Shown piece by piece: positions 26,379 through 35,376 of a stretch of 64,000 nucleotides of DNA; position 1 is the stretch's first letter; each line of letters begins with the position of its first letter. The position numbers and the translations under genes are program-made. Below the pieces are notes generated by a model that worked only from the letters and a program-made list of their open reading frames with translations, was not told the DNA's origin and searched no databases. The DNA is from CAVTOA01 sp963736285. GTDB lineage: Bacteria > Actinomycetota > Actinomycetes > Mycobacteriales > QHCE01. Location of the stretch: the NCBI GenBank assembly GCA_963736285.1, contig CAVTOA010000002.1, positions 62,001 to 126,000 on the forward strand, given 5' to 3'.

Positions 26379-26717
26379 CTAGCGCTTGGGGTGCTGACGA
26401 CGTACGGTCGCGAGTAAGCGCAAAATACCGGCTCCTCCGATCGCGCCGATGATCACGTCCCGCAAATTTGGGCGAGTAAGAATTTCGGAAACGGTTCCCA
26501 TGACGGCGGTGCCGGCTACACCTCCAGAGGCAAGAACAATTCGACCAGGGACGGTTTTGCAAAGGAAATGCCCGAGCCTTGTGTTCAGCATTTTGTGGAT
26601 GCGAAGAGCCTTTGCCGCACGCGTGGTCCAGCGTGGCGTTGAGTTTCTTGACGGCGGAGCTGGGGTCGGCGTACCTGTGGAATTGGGCATGTCCGCAGGG
26701 TAACTCTGCGGATCCAT
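26379..26717 (-). CDS. Hypothetical protein with hydrophobic C-terminal half
   Basis: A 112-residue frame starting MDPQSYPADMPNSTGTPTPA. The first 35 residues are Pro/Ser/Thr-rich; residues 60-100 are Gly/Ala/Val/Ile-rich (ASGGVAGTAVMGTVSE, VIIGAIGGAGIL) and may form one or two membrane segments. No family is recognised. Longer in-frame starts exist (to 26819), but the upstream codons look non-coding. It lies 66 bases downstream of nothing on its own strand, so it would need its own promoter. Coding status is uncertain. Confidence 0.4.
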   Translation of the reverse strand: MDPQSYPADMPNSTGTPTPAPPSRNSTPRWTTRAAKALRIHKMLNTRLGHFLCKTVPGRIVLASGGVAGTAVMGTVSEILTRPNLRDVIIGAIGGAGILRLLATVRRQHPKR

Positions 26718-26819
26718 AGGCCTGTTTGGAACATCCGAGTAGAAATGATGTTGGGCGTTGCTGGCAAAAGCGCACGAATTCGCATTAAACAATTGCGCTC
26801 GTGTTGTTGCGAGTGACAT

Positions 26820-27291
26820 GTCCGGTCGCGGGTAGGAAAGTGACCTATCCCTTTATAGTCGATTACTAATAGTATTTTAAAGATCACTAATAGTTTGTTT
26901 TGTCAATTGTGCTGCTGAAAAGACGCGTCTGGTTTAGTGCACTGGCGAGAGTATGTCCAAAACGGACAGAGGGAAGCGCGAGATTCGACTAAGTATGCTT
27001 CCGGGTGCAGAGCCGATTCTCCTTATTTGCCACCGGGAATGGACAACGAGTGCTGTTCATTCACGCACTAAAAGTGATTGTCCAATCGCTACTAGTCATG
27101 TAACGCTGTTAATGGGGCTTGAAATTCGGACAAACGCCACGGTTTTTCCACAGGGACTTGCGTTGTATAAATGAGAACCTCTAGTGTTTGGCGCTTGTTG
27201 GTAACCTATGGCGTTTGTGTGAGCTCGCCCTTTCCGAATTAAATTCTCGGGGGTGGCTTGAGCTCATTCCCAGAAGGAGCCTCGACCCATC
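26820..27291. other. AT-rich intergenic region before the NlpC/P60 gene
   Basis: About 470 bases without a convincing gene; a 73-codon frame from 26953 has no ribosome-binding site or recognisable sequence. The left part is AT-rich. It holds two direct copies of ACTAATAGT (26865-26873 and 26886-26894), 21 bases apart start to start, which could be a protein-binding site. The region presumably contains the promoter of the cell-wall hydrolase gene. Confidence 0.5.
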
Positions 27292-28293
27292 GTGAATGCG
27301 TTTCACCGTTCGACCTCAGCTGCGCGTGTGTCCTTACGACTCGTCATCGCCGTGGGAGTGGCGGTCCTCGCCGCACTGTGCGGTGTGCTGGCCATCGGAG
27401 CGCCGGTGGCCGCCGAGCCGGGGCAGTCCAATGTCACCAGTGACGACATCGCCTCGCTACGGCACCAAATGATCGGCGCCGCTGAGCAATACAACCAAGC
27501 GACCATCAAGCTTAAGGAAAGCCAGCAGCGTCTCTCCGAGCTTCAGCCAAAGGTGCAAAAGCAGCAAGCTCTGGTGGCGAAGCGGCAGGCGGCGGTCAAT
27601 GAGGTGGCGGCGGCTGCTTACCAAGGTGGCGGAAGCGTAGACACCGTCACCACTGTCATGGTTTCTAACACTCCTGAGACCATGCTTGGCCAGCTCAGTT
27701 TTCTGGAGTACCTGAGCAGTGACCGCAAAAGCAAGGTCGCTGAGCTCAAGGTCGCTGAGGACAAGCTGGTCAAGCAGCAGCGCGAAATCCAAAAAGAGGT
27801 AGACCAGCAAACCAAGCAGCAGCAGACAATCTCCCGAAAACAAGGCGAGTACAACCAAGACTTGGTCAAGTACGACAAGCTGCACACCGGGCGTGGTGGG
27901 GGTATTACCCGCGCCACATATGAGGGCCAAGGAACTGGACGCGCTGCCATTGCGGTCGAGTTCGCCTATAGCGTCCTTGGGCGCCCTTACGTTTTCGGCG
28001 CAGCCGGACCCAGTGCCTACGACTGCTCGGGCCTGACCATGGTGGCTTGGGGAAACGCTGGTGTCAGCATGGCGCACTCCGCGATGAACCAAGCAAACTC
28101 GTTTCCGTCGGTGCCGTTGTCACAGCTTGAACCGGGTGATTTGGTCTTCTACTACAGCCCAATCGAGCACGTCGCTATCTACATTGGGAATGGCAAGGTC
28201 ATTCACGCGCCTACTGAAGGCGAGCCGGTGCAGATTGCTGGCATCAATGAGGCCGCTGGTGAAGCTCCAGTGAGGGCGGTGCGGCCGCAGTAG
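27292..28293 (+). CDS. NlpC/P60 peptidoglycan endopeptidase, RipC-like
   Basis: Secreted D,L-endopeptidase that cuts stem peptides in the wall. The 333 residues contain an N-terminal signal peptide (hydrophobic residues 17-36, VAAEPGQ after it), a long coiled coil (about 45-200) rich in Gln and Lys, and a C-terminal NlpC/P60 domain with the catalytic Cys in AYDCSGLTMVAWG and His in IEHVAIYIGNG. It matches Rv2190c (RipC) in architecture and place; in mycobacteria and corynebacteria such enzymes are activated by FtsEX. The GTG at 27292 follows AAGGAG at 12 bases. The reading frame stays open after the TAG stop (see next entry). Confidence 0.93.
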   Translation: MNAFHRSTSAARVSLRLVIAVGVAVLAALCGVLAIGAPVAAEPGQSNVTSDDIASLRHQMIGAAEQYNQATIKLKESQQRLSELQPKVQKQQALVAKRQAAVNEVAAAAYQGGGSVDTVTTVMVSNTPETMLGQLSFLEYLSSDRKSKVAELKVAEDKLVKQQREIQKEVDQQTKQQQTISRKQGEYNQDLVKYDKLHTGRGGGITRATYEGQGTGRAAIAVEFAYSVLGRPYVFGAAGPSAYDCSGLTMVAWGNAGVSMAHSAMNQANSFPSVPLSQLEPGDLVFYYSPIEHVAIYIGNGKVIHAPTEGEPVQIAGINEAAGEAPVRAVRPQ

Positions 28294-28428
28294 CCAAAAG
28301 ACGGCGAGCCACAGGCCAAAGCCAAAGCTAAAGCTAAAGCCGAGGGTGGCGTCCCGATGGAGCGGCCGACGTCACCCAGTGGTGATGACCCGCCCATGCA
28401 CGTGGGGCAGATCGCTCGCCTGACATGA
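28294..28428 (+). other. Protein-like in-frame tail after the NlpC/P60 stop codon
   Basis: After the TAG the same frame runs 44 more codons to a TGA. It encodes a coherent low-complexity tail: PKDGEPQ, then alternating Ala-Lys (AKAKAKAKAEGG), then a Pro-rich segment. Such Ala/Lys tails occur in exported wall proteins. The TAG differs by one base from CAG. It could be a mutation that shortened the protein, a sequence error, or simply chance. Confidence 0.4.
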
Positions 28429-28435
28429 TCCTTCC

Positions 28436-29728
28436 GTGACCAGTAGCAAAGTCGTCGCCGTCGTTACGTTGGTTGTGCTGGCCGTCGGCTTGGCGGTCAC
28501 CCTGGCCGTGGCCACACCATTGCGGGACGGCAGCGTCTCCGCGAAAGCGGCGCGGGCGGCTGTCCGGTCCGATTTCACCGAAGCGCAGCGGGATCACGCA
28601 CGGCAATTTCATCGACGGATCGATCCATGGTCCTATGGGGTCTTTGCGGTGGGTCTCCTCGTCACTGTCCTACTGGGACTCACGCCGCTGGGAGCCACGC
28701 TGGTGGAGCTGGTGGCGAAGCCTTTAGGTGGTGGTTGGGCCTGGCAGGCGGTGCTCGGTGGCTGGACAGTCGGGCTCATCGGACAACTTGCTACGTTGCC
28801 GCTCTCGGCCCGTGCCGAAACGATCTCCCGTCACTATGGTCTGTCGACCCAGAGTTGGGGAGGTTGGTGGCTCGACCTCGCCAAGAGCTGGCTTATTGGT
28901 GCGGTGCTTTCAGCCGCGATCCTGCTGGGGTTTTACGCCATGGTGCGGGCGGCTCCGCGTTGGTGGTGGGCCCCGGTCGCGGCGGGCGCGGCCGCCTTGG
29001 TCTTTGCGCTCTCGTTCGCGTACCCACTGTGGGTGGAGCCGCTTTTTAACAAGTTCACGCCCATGGCTGCCTCACCATTGCGCACAGAGCTGCTCACACT
29101 AGCCAAACAGGACGGTGTGCCGGTGCGGGATGTGTTGGTGGCCGATGCCTCTCGGCGCACCTCTGCGTTAAACGCGTATGTGTCGGGCTTCGGCGCTACC
29201 CGACGCATCGTGGTCTATGACACACTCCTCCATACTGCTCCGGACTCGGAAGTCACCTTGGTTGTGGCCCACGAGCTCGGCCATGCCAAACGCAACGATG
29301 TGCTGTTTGGCACCACGGTTGCCGCTTTGGGAGCAGCCGCGGCGGCATGCGCTGCGTATCTGTTGTTTGGTTGGGCACCGCTGCTGCGACGCGCGGGCGT
29401 TAGCGAGCTCGGAGATGCTAGATCGGTGGCACTGGTATTCGCGGTGGTGGCGCTGGGAGCATTGTTAGCGCTCCCATTACAAAATGCGGTGTCGCGACGG
29501 ATCGAGGCGCGGGCAGATCTGCACTCGTTGCGGCTCACCCATGACCCGAGTGGATTTGTGGACATGCAGCGTCGATTGGCGCTGACTAACCTGTCCAACC
29601 CTTCACCGAACCCGCTCGCTCAATGGATGTTTGGGTCGCACCCTAGTACCGGGGAGAGGTTAGCGTTTGCGCGCAAGTTTGCCCGTGAGCGTCATCTCGA
29701 AGTCGCCCAAGACAATGGTGGCCGGTAA
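28436..29728 (+). CDS. M48 family membrane zinc metalloprotease (Ste24-like)
   Basis: Integral membrane protease of the M48A (CaaX protease 1) type. The 430 residues show a hydrophobic N-terminal helix, four or five further membrane segments, and the zinc site VVAHELGHAKRND at about residue 280, with the third ligand likely the glutamate of ARADLHSLRL near residue 362. The NAYVSGFGATRRIVVYDTLL segment before the zinc site is typical. Ste24-like proteins of bacteria probably act in membrane protein quality control. The GTG start lies seven bases after the TGA that ends the tail of the previous gene, and the next gene begins five bases after its stop. Confidence 0.92.
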   Translation: MTSSKVVAVVTLVVLAVGLAVTLAVATPLRDGSVSAKAARAAVRSDFTEAQRDHARQFHRRIDPWSYGVFAVGLLVTVLLGLTPLGATLVELVAKPLGGGWAWQAVLGGWTVGLIGQLATLPLSARAETISRHYGLSTQSWGGWWLDLAKSWLIGAVLSAAILLGFYAMVRAAPRWWWAPVAAGAAALVFALSFAYPLWVEPLFNKFTPMAASPLRTELLTLAKQDGVPVRDVLVADASRRTSALNAYVSGFGATRRIVVYDTLLHTAPDSEVTLVVAHELGHAKRNDVLFGTTVAALGAAAAACAAYLLFGWAPLLRRAGVSELGDARSVALVFAVVALGALLALPLQNAVSRRIEARADLHSLRLTHDPSGFVDMQRRLALTNLSNPSPNPLAQWMFGSHPSTGERLAFARKFARERHLEVAQDNGGR

Positions 29729-29733
29729 CTGTT

Positions 29734-30867
29734 ATGCCTAAGACTCTGGTAGTCACCAACGATTTTCCGCCCCGTCCCGGTGGCATTCAGGCGTTTGTGC
29801 ACCAACTCGTGCTGCGTCAGCCCGCTGACTCGGTAGTGGTGTATGCCTCGAACTACCGTGGCGCCGCGGAGTTTGACGCGGCGCAGCCGTTCCCGGTCAT
29901 CCGTGACCGTGGCACCATGCTCTTGCCCACCCCCCGGGTAGCGCGAAGAGCCGCGCGGATCGTTCGCGCCGAAGCCTGCGACACCGTCTGGTTTGGAGCG
30001 ATGGCGCCGTTAGGTCTGTTGGCACCGGCATTACGCCGTGTTGGGGTGCGGCGGTTTGTCGCGCAGACTCACGGGCACGAGATCGGGTGGGCCATGCTGC
30101 CCGGTGCTCGGTCCATACTGCGTCGCATCGCCCGCAACGTCGACGTCGTCACCTACCTGGGCGAATACACCCGGCGGCGGTTGGCGAGAGCAATCGGTGG
30201 GCTGACGGAGCTGGCGTGGTTGCCGCCTGGGGTTGATACCCGCGCGTATCGGTCCGATGTGGACAGAAGTCAGGTCATGGCTCGACACCATCTGGCTGGG
30301 CGGCCGGTGGTGGTGTGCGTGTCACGTTTGGTTCCGCGCAAGGGTCAGGACACCCTCATCCGCGCGATGCCAGAGATACGTCGCAAGGTGCCAGATGTCG
30401 CATTGCTCATCGTGGGCGGTGGGCCATACGAGGGTCAGTTGCGTGCGCTCGTAGCGCGACGTGGGCTTGCTGACGTGGTGCTGTTCACGGGCACGGTTCC
30501 CTGGGCGGAGTTGCCAGCGCACTATGCCGCTGGCGATGTGTTTGCTATGCCATGCCGCACCCGGCGCGGAGGCCTGGATGTGGAGGGGCTTGGCATTGTC
30601 TATTTAGAAGCGTCCGCTACTGAAATCCCGGTGGTAGCTGGGGATTCTGGGGGAGCGCCAGACGCGGTCCTCGATGGCGAGACAGGGTATGTCGTCAATG
30701 GACGCAGCATTGCGCATGTCGCCGAGCGGATAACCGCGCTGCTGCGAGACCGTGAGCTCGCCACCCGAATGGGCAAGGCGGGACGCTCCTGGGTGGAGCG
30801 GCAGTGGCAGTGGGAGCAATTGGCCGACCGGATGCGCGAGCTGCTCCATCCCGCGTCTCACTCGTGA
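29734..30867 (+). CDS. pimB: GDP-mannose-dependent mannosyltransferase, PimB'-like
   Basis: GT4-family transferase, 377 residues, GT-B fold. In mycobacteria the orthologue (Rv2188c) adds the second mannose to phosphatidylinositol monomannoside on the inner membrane face. The N-terminal TNDFPPRPGGIQAFV motif, THGHEIGW, and the C-terminal donor site with GGLDVEGLGIVYLEASATEIPVV (catalytic Glu) fit this family. It sits between the cell-wall protease genes and fadD15, as in M. tuberculosis, so orthology is likely; presence of phosphatidylinositol mannosides in this organism is inferred. It is preceded by five bases after the M48 gene. Confidence 0.88.
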   Translation: MPKTLVVTNDFPPRPGGIQAFVHQLVLRQPADSVVVYASNYRGAAEFDAAQPFPVIRDRGTMLLPTPRVARRAARIVRAEACDTVWFGAMAPLGLLAPALRRVGVRRFVAQTHGHEIGWAMLPGARSILRRIARNVDVVTYLGEYTRRRLARAIGGLTELAWLPPGVDTRAYRSDVDRSQVMARHHLAGRPVVVCVSRLVPRKGQDTLIRAMPEIRRKVPDVALLIVGGGPYEGQLRALVARRGLADVVLFTGTVPWAELPAHYAAGDVFAMPCRTRRGGLDVEGLGIVYLEASATEIPVVAGDSGGAPDAVLDGETGYVVNGRSIAHVAERITALLRDRELATRMGKAGRSWVERQWQWEQLADRMRELLHPASHS

Positions 30868-30894
30868 CGGGCAGGGTGCCGGGCAGCAACAAAA

Positions 30895-30939
30895 TGACCG
30901 GTCAGCTCCCGGGCGAAACGCCGAGAAACTGACCGGTCA
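30895..30939. terminator. Hairpin between convergent pimB and response regulator genes
   Basis: Arms TGACCGGTCAG (30895-30905) and CTGACCGGTCA (30929-30939). Each arm contains the palindrome GACCGGTC, so the sites could also be read as two copies of one operator-like element. Position fits a shared terminator; no T-run is present. Confidence 0.5.
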
Positions 30940-30985
30940 AGACAAGAATGCCCTGAGAAAGCCGACCGAAACGAATCCGTGAACG

Positions 30986-31663
30986 CTAAATTTCCGACGA
31001 GTTGGGTGCTTCGAGCAAGCCGAGCCGCAAGGCTGTCATCAACGCTTGCGCTCTATTGCCCGCGCCGAGCTTTTCGTACAACTTGGAGATGTGCGTTTTT
31101 GCGGTCGACTCAGAAACGTACAACTGCTTAGCAATGCCGGCCACACTCATGCCATCGGCCAACAGATGCAACACCTGACTTTCCCGAGGTGACAGATGCG
31201 GCCCGCTGGGAGTGAGCCGCCGCTTCATGGCCTCAGCCAAATCGTTGGCGGTAAAGGCGGTGGGGGAGGACGCGGCGTGCCGAGCGGCGGCCACTACTTC
31301 GTCTGCGGGTGCGTTCTTAGGCACGAACGCGCTGGCCCCAGCCTCCAGTGCTCCAAAGAGCTGGTCGTCGCCGGCGTACATCGTCAGTACCACGATGCCG
31401 ACGTCGGCGCGGGCAGAGCGTAGCGATCGAGTGGCGTCCAAGCCGCTGCCATCAGGAAGGCGAAGATCCATGATCACAACGTCAGGACGCAACTCGGTTG
31501 CTTTGGCCACTGCCTCGGCTACCGTGCCGGCCTCGCCGAGTACCCGGAAGTCCGCGTCTCGCTCGAACGCGTGCCGAAGCCCCTGCCTGATGAGATCGTG
31601 GTCGTCCACAATGAGAACGGTGGTGGCTTTCTCGCCACTGTTGGGCTGTGCACCACTACTCAT
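30986..31663 (-). CDS. LuxR/NarL-type response regulator
   Basis: A 225-residue two-domain regulator. The receiver domain has the acidic pair VLIVDDHDL, the phosphoacceptor D in DVVIMDLRLPDGSG, and the switch Thr/Lys in VVLTMYAG and FVPKNAPADE. The C-terminal LuxR helix-turn-helix has LSPRESQVLHLLADGMSVAGIA. The ATG at 31663 overlaps the kinase gene by eight bases, so kinase and regulator are co-translated; a longer frame to 31834 would lie within the kinase gene. It probably controls lipid or envelope genes given its partner fadD15, but targets are unknown. Confidence 0.92.
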   Translation of the reverse strand: MSSGAQPNSGEKATTVLIVDDHDLIRQGLRHAFERDADFRVLGEAGTVAEAVAKATELRPDVVIMDLRLPDGSGLDATRSLRSARADVGIVVLTMYAGDDQLFGALEAGASAFVPKNAPADEVVAAARHAASSPTAFTANDLAEAMKRRLTPSGPHLSPRESQVLHLLADGMSVAGIAKQLYVSESTAKTHISKLYEKLGAGNRAQALMTALRLGLLEAPNSSEI

Positions 31664-33395
31664 CGGGGCCACCGGTCGTCTCTCTGGCCGGTTGGCTGAA
31701 GTTGGGGTTTGACCCAGTGTTGGAGACATTGCCGGAATCCACCTCCTGTTCTGCCGACACGCTACCCTGCCGTGATTCCGACACGCCGCCAAGGATCGCC
31801 GTGACTGTGGTTCCACTTGGTTTGCGTGGCTCAATCGTCAACCGGGCGCGGATTTGTTCGGCTCGTTCCGCCATAATGGACATGCCGTAACTGGACTGCC
31901 GTCGAGCACCGCCCGCGATGCCGGTGCCGTCATCACTAACCGTAATGCGTGCGTTCGGGGGATCCACCTCACAGCTCACCCAAAGATTCGTTGCCCGCGC
32001 ATGTTTGCGTGCGTTCGTGATCGCCTCCTGGGCGATCCGTAACAGCTCCGATTCAATGGCGGCCGGCAAGCGAGCCGTCGATTCGTCCAAGCTCAAATGC
32101 ACCCGCAAACCAGCAGAAGTACCCACCGTGCGGGCGTACTCGGCGATGGCGCTCCCCAAACCGCCGTGTCGGTCCACATCGCTGCGTAGCTCAAACAAAC
32201 TCAACCGGAGCTCGGTGATTACTCGGGTTACCTCGGAGCGCAAGCTGGTCAACTGCTCCGCTGCGGGACTCTCTGCCGGCAGATCGGCGACAGCGTTGTC
32301 GATGCCGTAGCCGACCATCACCAATTCTTGCGCGACTCCATCGTGAATTTCCCGGGCGAGACGCTGACGCTCTTCTGTGGTGGCGAGGCTACGCACCTCA
32401 TCGAAGAGCAGCGCGGTTTCTAGCCGCAGTGCCGAAGAAGCCGCAAGTTTGGCAGCGGCCGAGACCATGGTCGGCGAATATGCGGCAAGACGGTCTGCCT
32501 CTAGCGCCACTAGCCCGACCGTGCGCACCCCCGTCACCAACGGCAGCACCAATGCTGAGGTAACCGCCCGGGGGCCAGACTCCGGGGACCGAGCCAACGT
32601 TCGCGCCGTCACTTGTGGCCGTTGGCTGGCCCATGCCTCGGCGATCGCCGTGTCGGCATCTAGCGATGTCTCCCAAGGAACCCGTTGCTCGGCACGTTGG
32701 GCGAGCACGTCGAGCCGCCCGCCCCCGCTGGCCGTGAATACCGCCGAACGGTCGGCGGGGGCGACCGTGGCAAGTTCGGAGAGCAAACGTTCGGCGATGC
32801 TGCCAGGGTCTAGCGTGCCGGGGAGCTGCCGGGCGATGGTGCGCAGCTGGGTGAGTAGTCGGGTTGCTTGTGCGTATTCCGACTCGGGCCGTTGCCGCTC
32901 CAAAGTGATAGCTCGAATTCGCGACCCCAACAACCCACCACCGATGGCCATGAGTAGCCATTCCAATGATTGCAACGCGAAAGCACTCTGTTGTAGAACT
33001 CCGTCGCTAGCGCCGGCGGCTGTCAAGACCACGACCGCCAAGCCGACGAGCAGCCCCGCCTCGCAGAAGCCAACAAACAGGCCAGACGCCAGCACCGGCG
33101 CGACCAGATAGGGGAGACTCGCGCCCGATGCGTCGGTGGCATAAACGGCGACGATGCAAGTAGCCAATACTTCGACAAATCGGCCGGCACGGTCAAAAAA
33201 TGGGTGGCCGGGGAGCAGCATTCCGGGCAACGCGCTCAGAACCAGTAAGCCCCACCAGATTGCGTTGACCCAATGGGCAGAAGACGCAAGCAGCAGCAAT
33301 ATCGCGACCAGAGCCAGCAGCGCCGCCCGAATCCACACCGTAAAGGTGCGCGGGTGCAGCGAGACTGTGGTCGGAAAATCGTCGGTGTTAGGCAT
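31656..33395 (-). CDS. Membrane sensor histidine kinase (HisKA_3, GAF-like sensor)
   Basis: Partner of the downstream regulator. The 579 residues contain about six hydrophobic segments in the first 170 residues with almost no outside loops, a GAF-like domain at about 190-330, a HisKA_3 dimerisation helix with the phosphorylated His in LAREIHDGVAQELV, and an HATPase with ITNARKHARA, VSDDGTGIAGG and SSYGMSIMAERA. The last 40 residues are a disordered polar tail. The ATG at 33395 overlaps the end of fadD15 by eight bases. The sensor helices suggest it reads a membrane or intracellular signal rather than an extracellular ligand. Confidence 0.92.
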   Translation of the reverse strand: MPNTDDFPTTVSLHPRTFTVWIRAALLALVAILLLLASSAHWVNAIWWGLLVLSALPGMLLPGHPFFDRAGRFVEVLATCIVAVYATDASGASLPYLVAPVLASGLFVGFCEAGLLVGLAVVVLTAAGASDGVLQQSAFALQSLEWLLMAIGGGLLGSRIRAITLERQRPESEYAQATRLLTQLRTIARQLPGTLDPGSIAERLLSELATVAPADRSAVFTASGGGRLDVLAQRAEQRVPWETSLDADTAIAEAWASQRPQVTARTLARSPESGPRAVTSALVLPLVTGVRTVGLVALEADRLAAYSPTMVSAAAKLAASSALRLETALLFDEVRSLATTEERQRLAREIHDGVAQELVMVGYGIDNAVADLPAESPAAEQLTSLRSEVTRVITELRLSLFELRSDVDRHGGLGSAIAEYARTVGTSAGLRVHLSLDESTARLPAAIESELLRIAQEAITNARKHARATNLWVSCEVDPPNARITVSDDGTGIAGGARRQSSYGMSIMAERAEQIRARLTIEPRKPSGTTVTAILGGVSESRQGSVSAEQEVDSGNVSNTGSNPNFSQPARETTGGPDE

Positions 33396-35187
33396 AGATC
33401 GCGGCGATCTCGTCGGCGTATTTTTCGTGCACAACTTGACGTTTCACTTTGAGGCTCGGGGTGAGTTCTCCCGTCTCTATGGTGAATTCGTGGGGCACGA
33501 TGCGGAACACCTTGATGGACTCCGCTCGCGAGACCGCGGCGTTCGCCACTTCGATCGCTCGGGTTATCTCCGCTCGGAGCTCGCCGTCCTCGCGCAATTG
33601 GGCGACGGTTGCCCCAGAAGGCTTACCGTGCTGGCCTTTCCAACTCGCAAACATCTCCGAATCGATGGCGATGAGACAGCCGATAAATGGCCGGTCATCG
33701 CCGACCACCATGCACTCGGCGATCAGCGCATGTGCCCGGAGTCTGTCTTCCAGGACAGCGGGGGCGACGTTTTTTCCGCCAGCGGTCACGATGATTTCCT
33801 TTTTGCGCCCGGTGATGCTTAAAAAACCCTCTTCGTCGAGTGTGCCCAGGTCGCCGGTGTGAAACCATCCGTCCGCGTCGATCGTTTCGGTTGTTGCGTG
33901 GGCGTTGTTCCAATAACCATCGAACACCAACTCGCCCTTGACCATGACTTCGCTGTCGTCGCCGATCCGGATACTCACCCCGGGAAGTGGCTTGCCCACG
34001 GTGCCGATCTTGATGGCGCCCGGCGTGTTCACGGTGCACGCGGCGGTTGTCTCGGTGAGGCCATAGCCTTCGTAGATCGTGATGCCAACTCCGCGAAAGA
34101 AATGCGCCAACCGGGTCCCCAGCACCGCCCCGCCGGAGATCGCCGCCTGGCACTCCCCGCCAATAGCGGCGCGGAGTTTTCGGTATACCAAAAGGTCGAA
34201 TAGTCGGTGTTTGATGCGTAGTCGAGCGGGCACGTGGCCCGCATCTATAGCTTTGCTGTAGGCGACGGCTGCCCGATCGGCAGCGTCAAAAATTTTGGCC
34301 TTGCCCGTGGTGTGGGCCTTCTGCCGCGCTCCGTTGTAGACCTTTTCGAAGACACGTGGCACGGCAAGCAACACGGTGGGAGAGAAGAGCGCTAGGTCGT
34401 CCAAGAGCTGTGTGGTGTTGGGGGAAAACGCCAGCTGCGTATGCGTATACACCGCACCGCATTGCAGCTCCCGCGCCAGTACATGTGCAAGGGGCAGAAA
34501 TAGCAGTAGTTTCGCGTCGTTATGGAGAAGGTCGGTCAGGAGCGACATGCCGTTCTTGATGCCGGAGACAAAGTTGCGGTTGGTCATCCGGCAACCTTTA
34601 GAGCGGCCGGTAGTGCCCGAGGTGTAGATAATGGTGGCCAGATCGTCGGCTTTGCGAGCAGTGCGCCGTTCTTGGATTGTCGAGCTGTCTATATGGGCGC
34701 CCGACGCGATGAGCTGGGTGATCGCGGCGGGCTCCTCGCCCTCGATCTGCCACACGAGTGTGAGTTGGGGTAGCTCGGGTTGGCACTGCCGCACAAGTGC
34801 TGCGTGCTCGGCGGTCTCGGTGACACAGGCAACGGCGCCAGAGTCGCCGAGGATCCACCGAATTTGTTCGGCCGAGGATGTCTCGTAAATGGGGACGACG
34901 ACCGCTCCGGCCGTGAAGAGAGCGTAGTCGAGCAAGCTCCATTCGTAGCGGGTGCGTGACATGAGCCCCACTCGATCACCCGGGTGGATTCCGGCGGCGA
35001 TCAGTCCCTTTGCGACAGCCACCACCTCATTTGCGAATGCACGAGCGGTGACAGGGTGGTATGCCTCTTGCACACGCCGATAGATGACTGTCTGATGAGG
35101 AATCGCCTCAGCGTTGTGAAAAACCGCGTCCGCGATCGTGGCGTCAGGTGGAACCGCAAACGCCGTCGGCGTGCTGAACTCTCGCAC
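33388..35187 (-). CDS. fadD15: Long-chain acyl-CoA ligase, FadD15-like
   Basis: Adenylate-forming enzyme that activates fatty acids with ATP and CoA. The AMP-binding signature IIYTSGTTGRSKGC is at about residue 185, with YEGYGLTETTAA, the WFHTGDLG hinge region and SLKVKRQVVHEKY near the C-terminus. The GTG at 35187 is preceded by GGGAGG at seven bases and gives 599 residues, the normal length of FadD15 (Rv2187). It heads an operon with the kinase and regulator by successive eight-base overlaps, an arrangement known in other actinobacteria. It may feed lipid remodelling or make a signal precursor. Confidence 0.93.
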   Translation of the reverse strand: MREFSTPTAFAVPPDATIADAVFHNAEAIPHQTVIYRRVQEAYHPVTARAFANEVVAVAKGLIAAGIHPGDRVGLMSRTRYEWSLLDYALFTAGAVVVPIYETSSAEQIRWILGDSGAVACVTETAEHAALVRQCQPELPQLTLVWQIEGEEPAAITQLIASGAHIDSSTIQERRTARKADDLATIIYTSGTTGRSKGCRMTNRNFVSGIKNGMSLLTDLLHNDAKLLLFLPLAHVLARELQCGAVYTHTQLAFSPNTTQLLDDLALFSPTVLLAVPRVFEKVYNGARQKAHTTGKAKIFDAADRAAVAYSKAIDAGHVPARLRIKHRLFDLLVYRKLRAAIGGECQAAISGGAVLGTRLAHFFRGVGITIYEGYGLTETTAACTVNTPGAIKIGTVGKPLPGVSIRIGDDSEVMVKGELVFDGYWNNAHATTETIDADGWFHTGDLGTLDEEGFLSITGRKKEIIVTAGGKNVAPAVLEDRLRAHALIAECMVVGDDRPFIGCLIAIDSEMFASWKGQHGKPSGATVAQLREDGELRAEITRAIEVANAAVSRAESIKVFRIVPHEFTIETGELTPSLKVKRQVVHEKYADEIAAIYA

Positions 35188-35376
35188 AGGTTTCCCTCCC
35201 ACCACCGCTATATCGCTGGTGTACCCGCCGCATCGATTCGCTACCCGGTCAACGTACCGTGCGATGCCGACCGAATGCGCGCCTGCGGGGTCGAGTGTCG
35301 ACTCTGGCCCGTTGAGGTCGCTGGCGTGACGCATGTGGTCGTCATGTGTTTTTCGACAGCAAGTAGCCTCTGGCCC

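Noticed and set aside
26953..27174. 73-codon frame in the AT-rich spacer
   Set aside because: No ribosome-binding site, no recognisable sequence and low coding character.
28294..28435. Repeated GCCAAA/GCTAAA units taken as a DNA tandem repeat
   Set aside because: Only four or five units; better explained as codons for an Ala-Lys tail.
32377..33111. 244-codon plus-strand frame
   Set aside because: Antisense to the histidine kinase; Ser/Ala/Arg-rich shadow.
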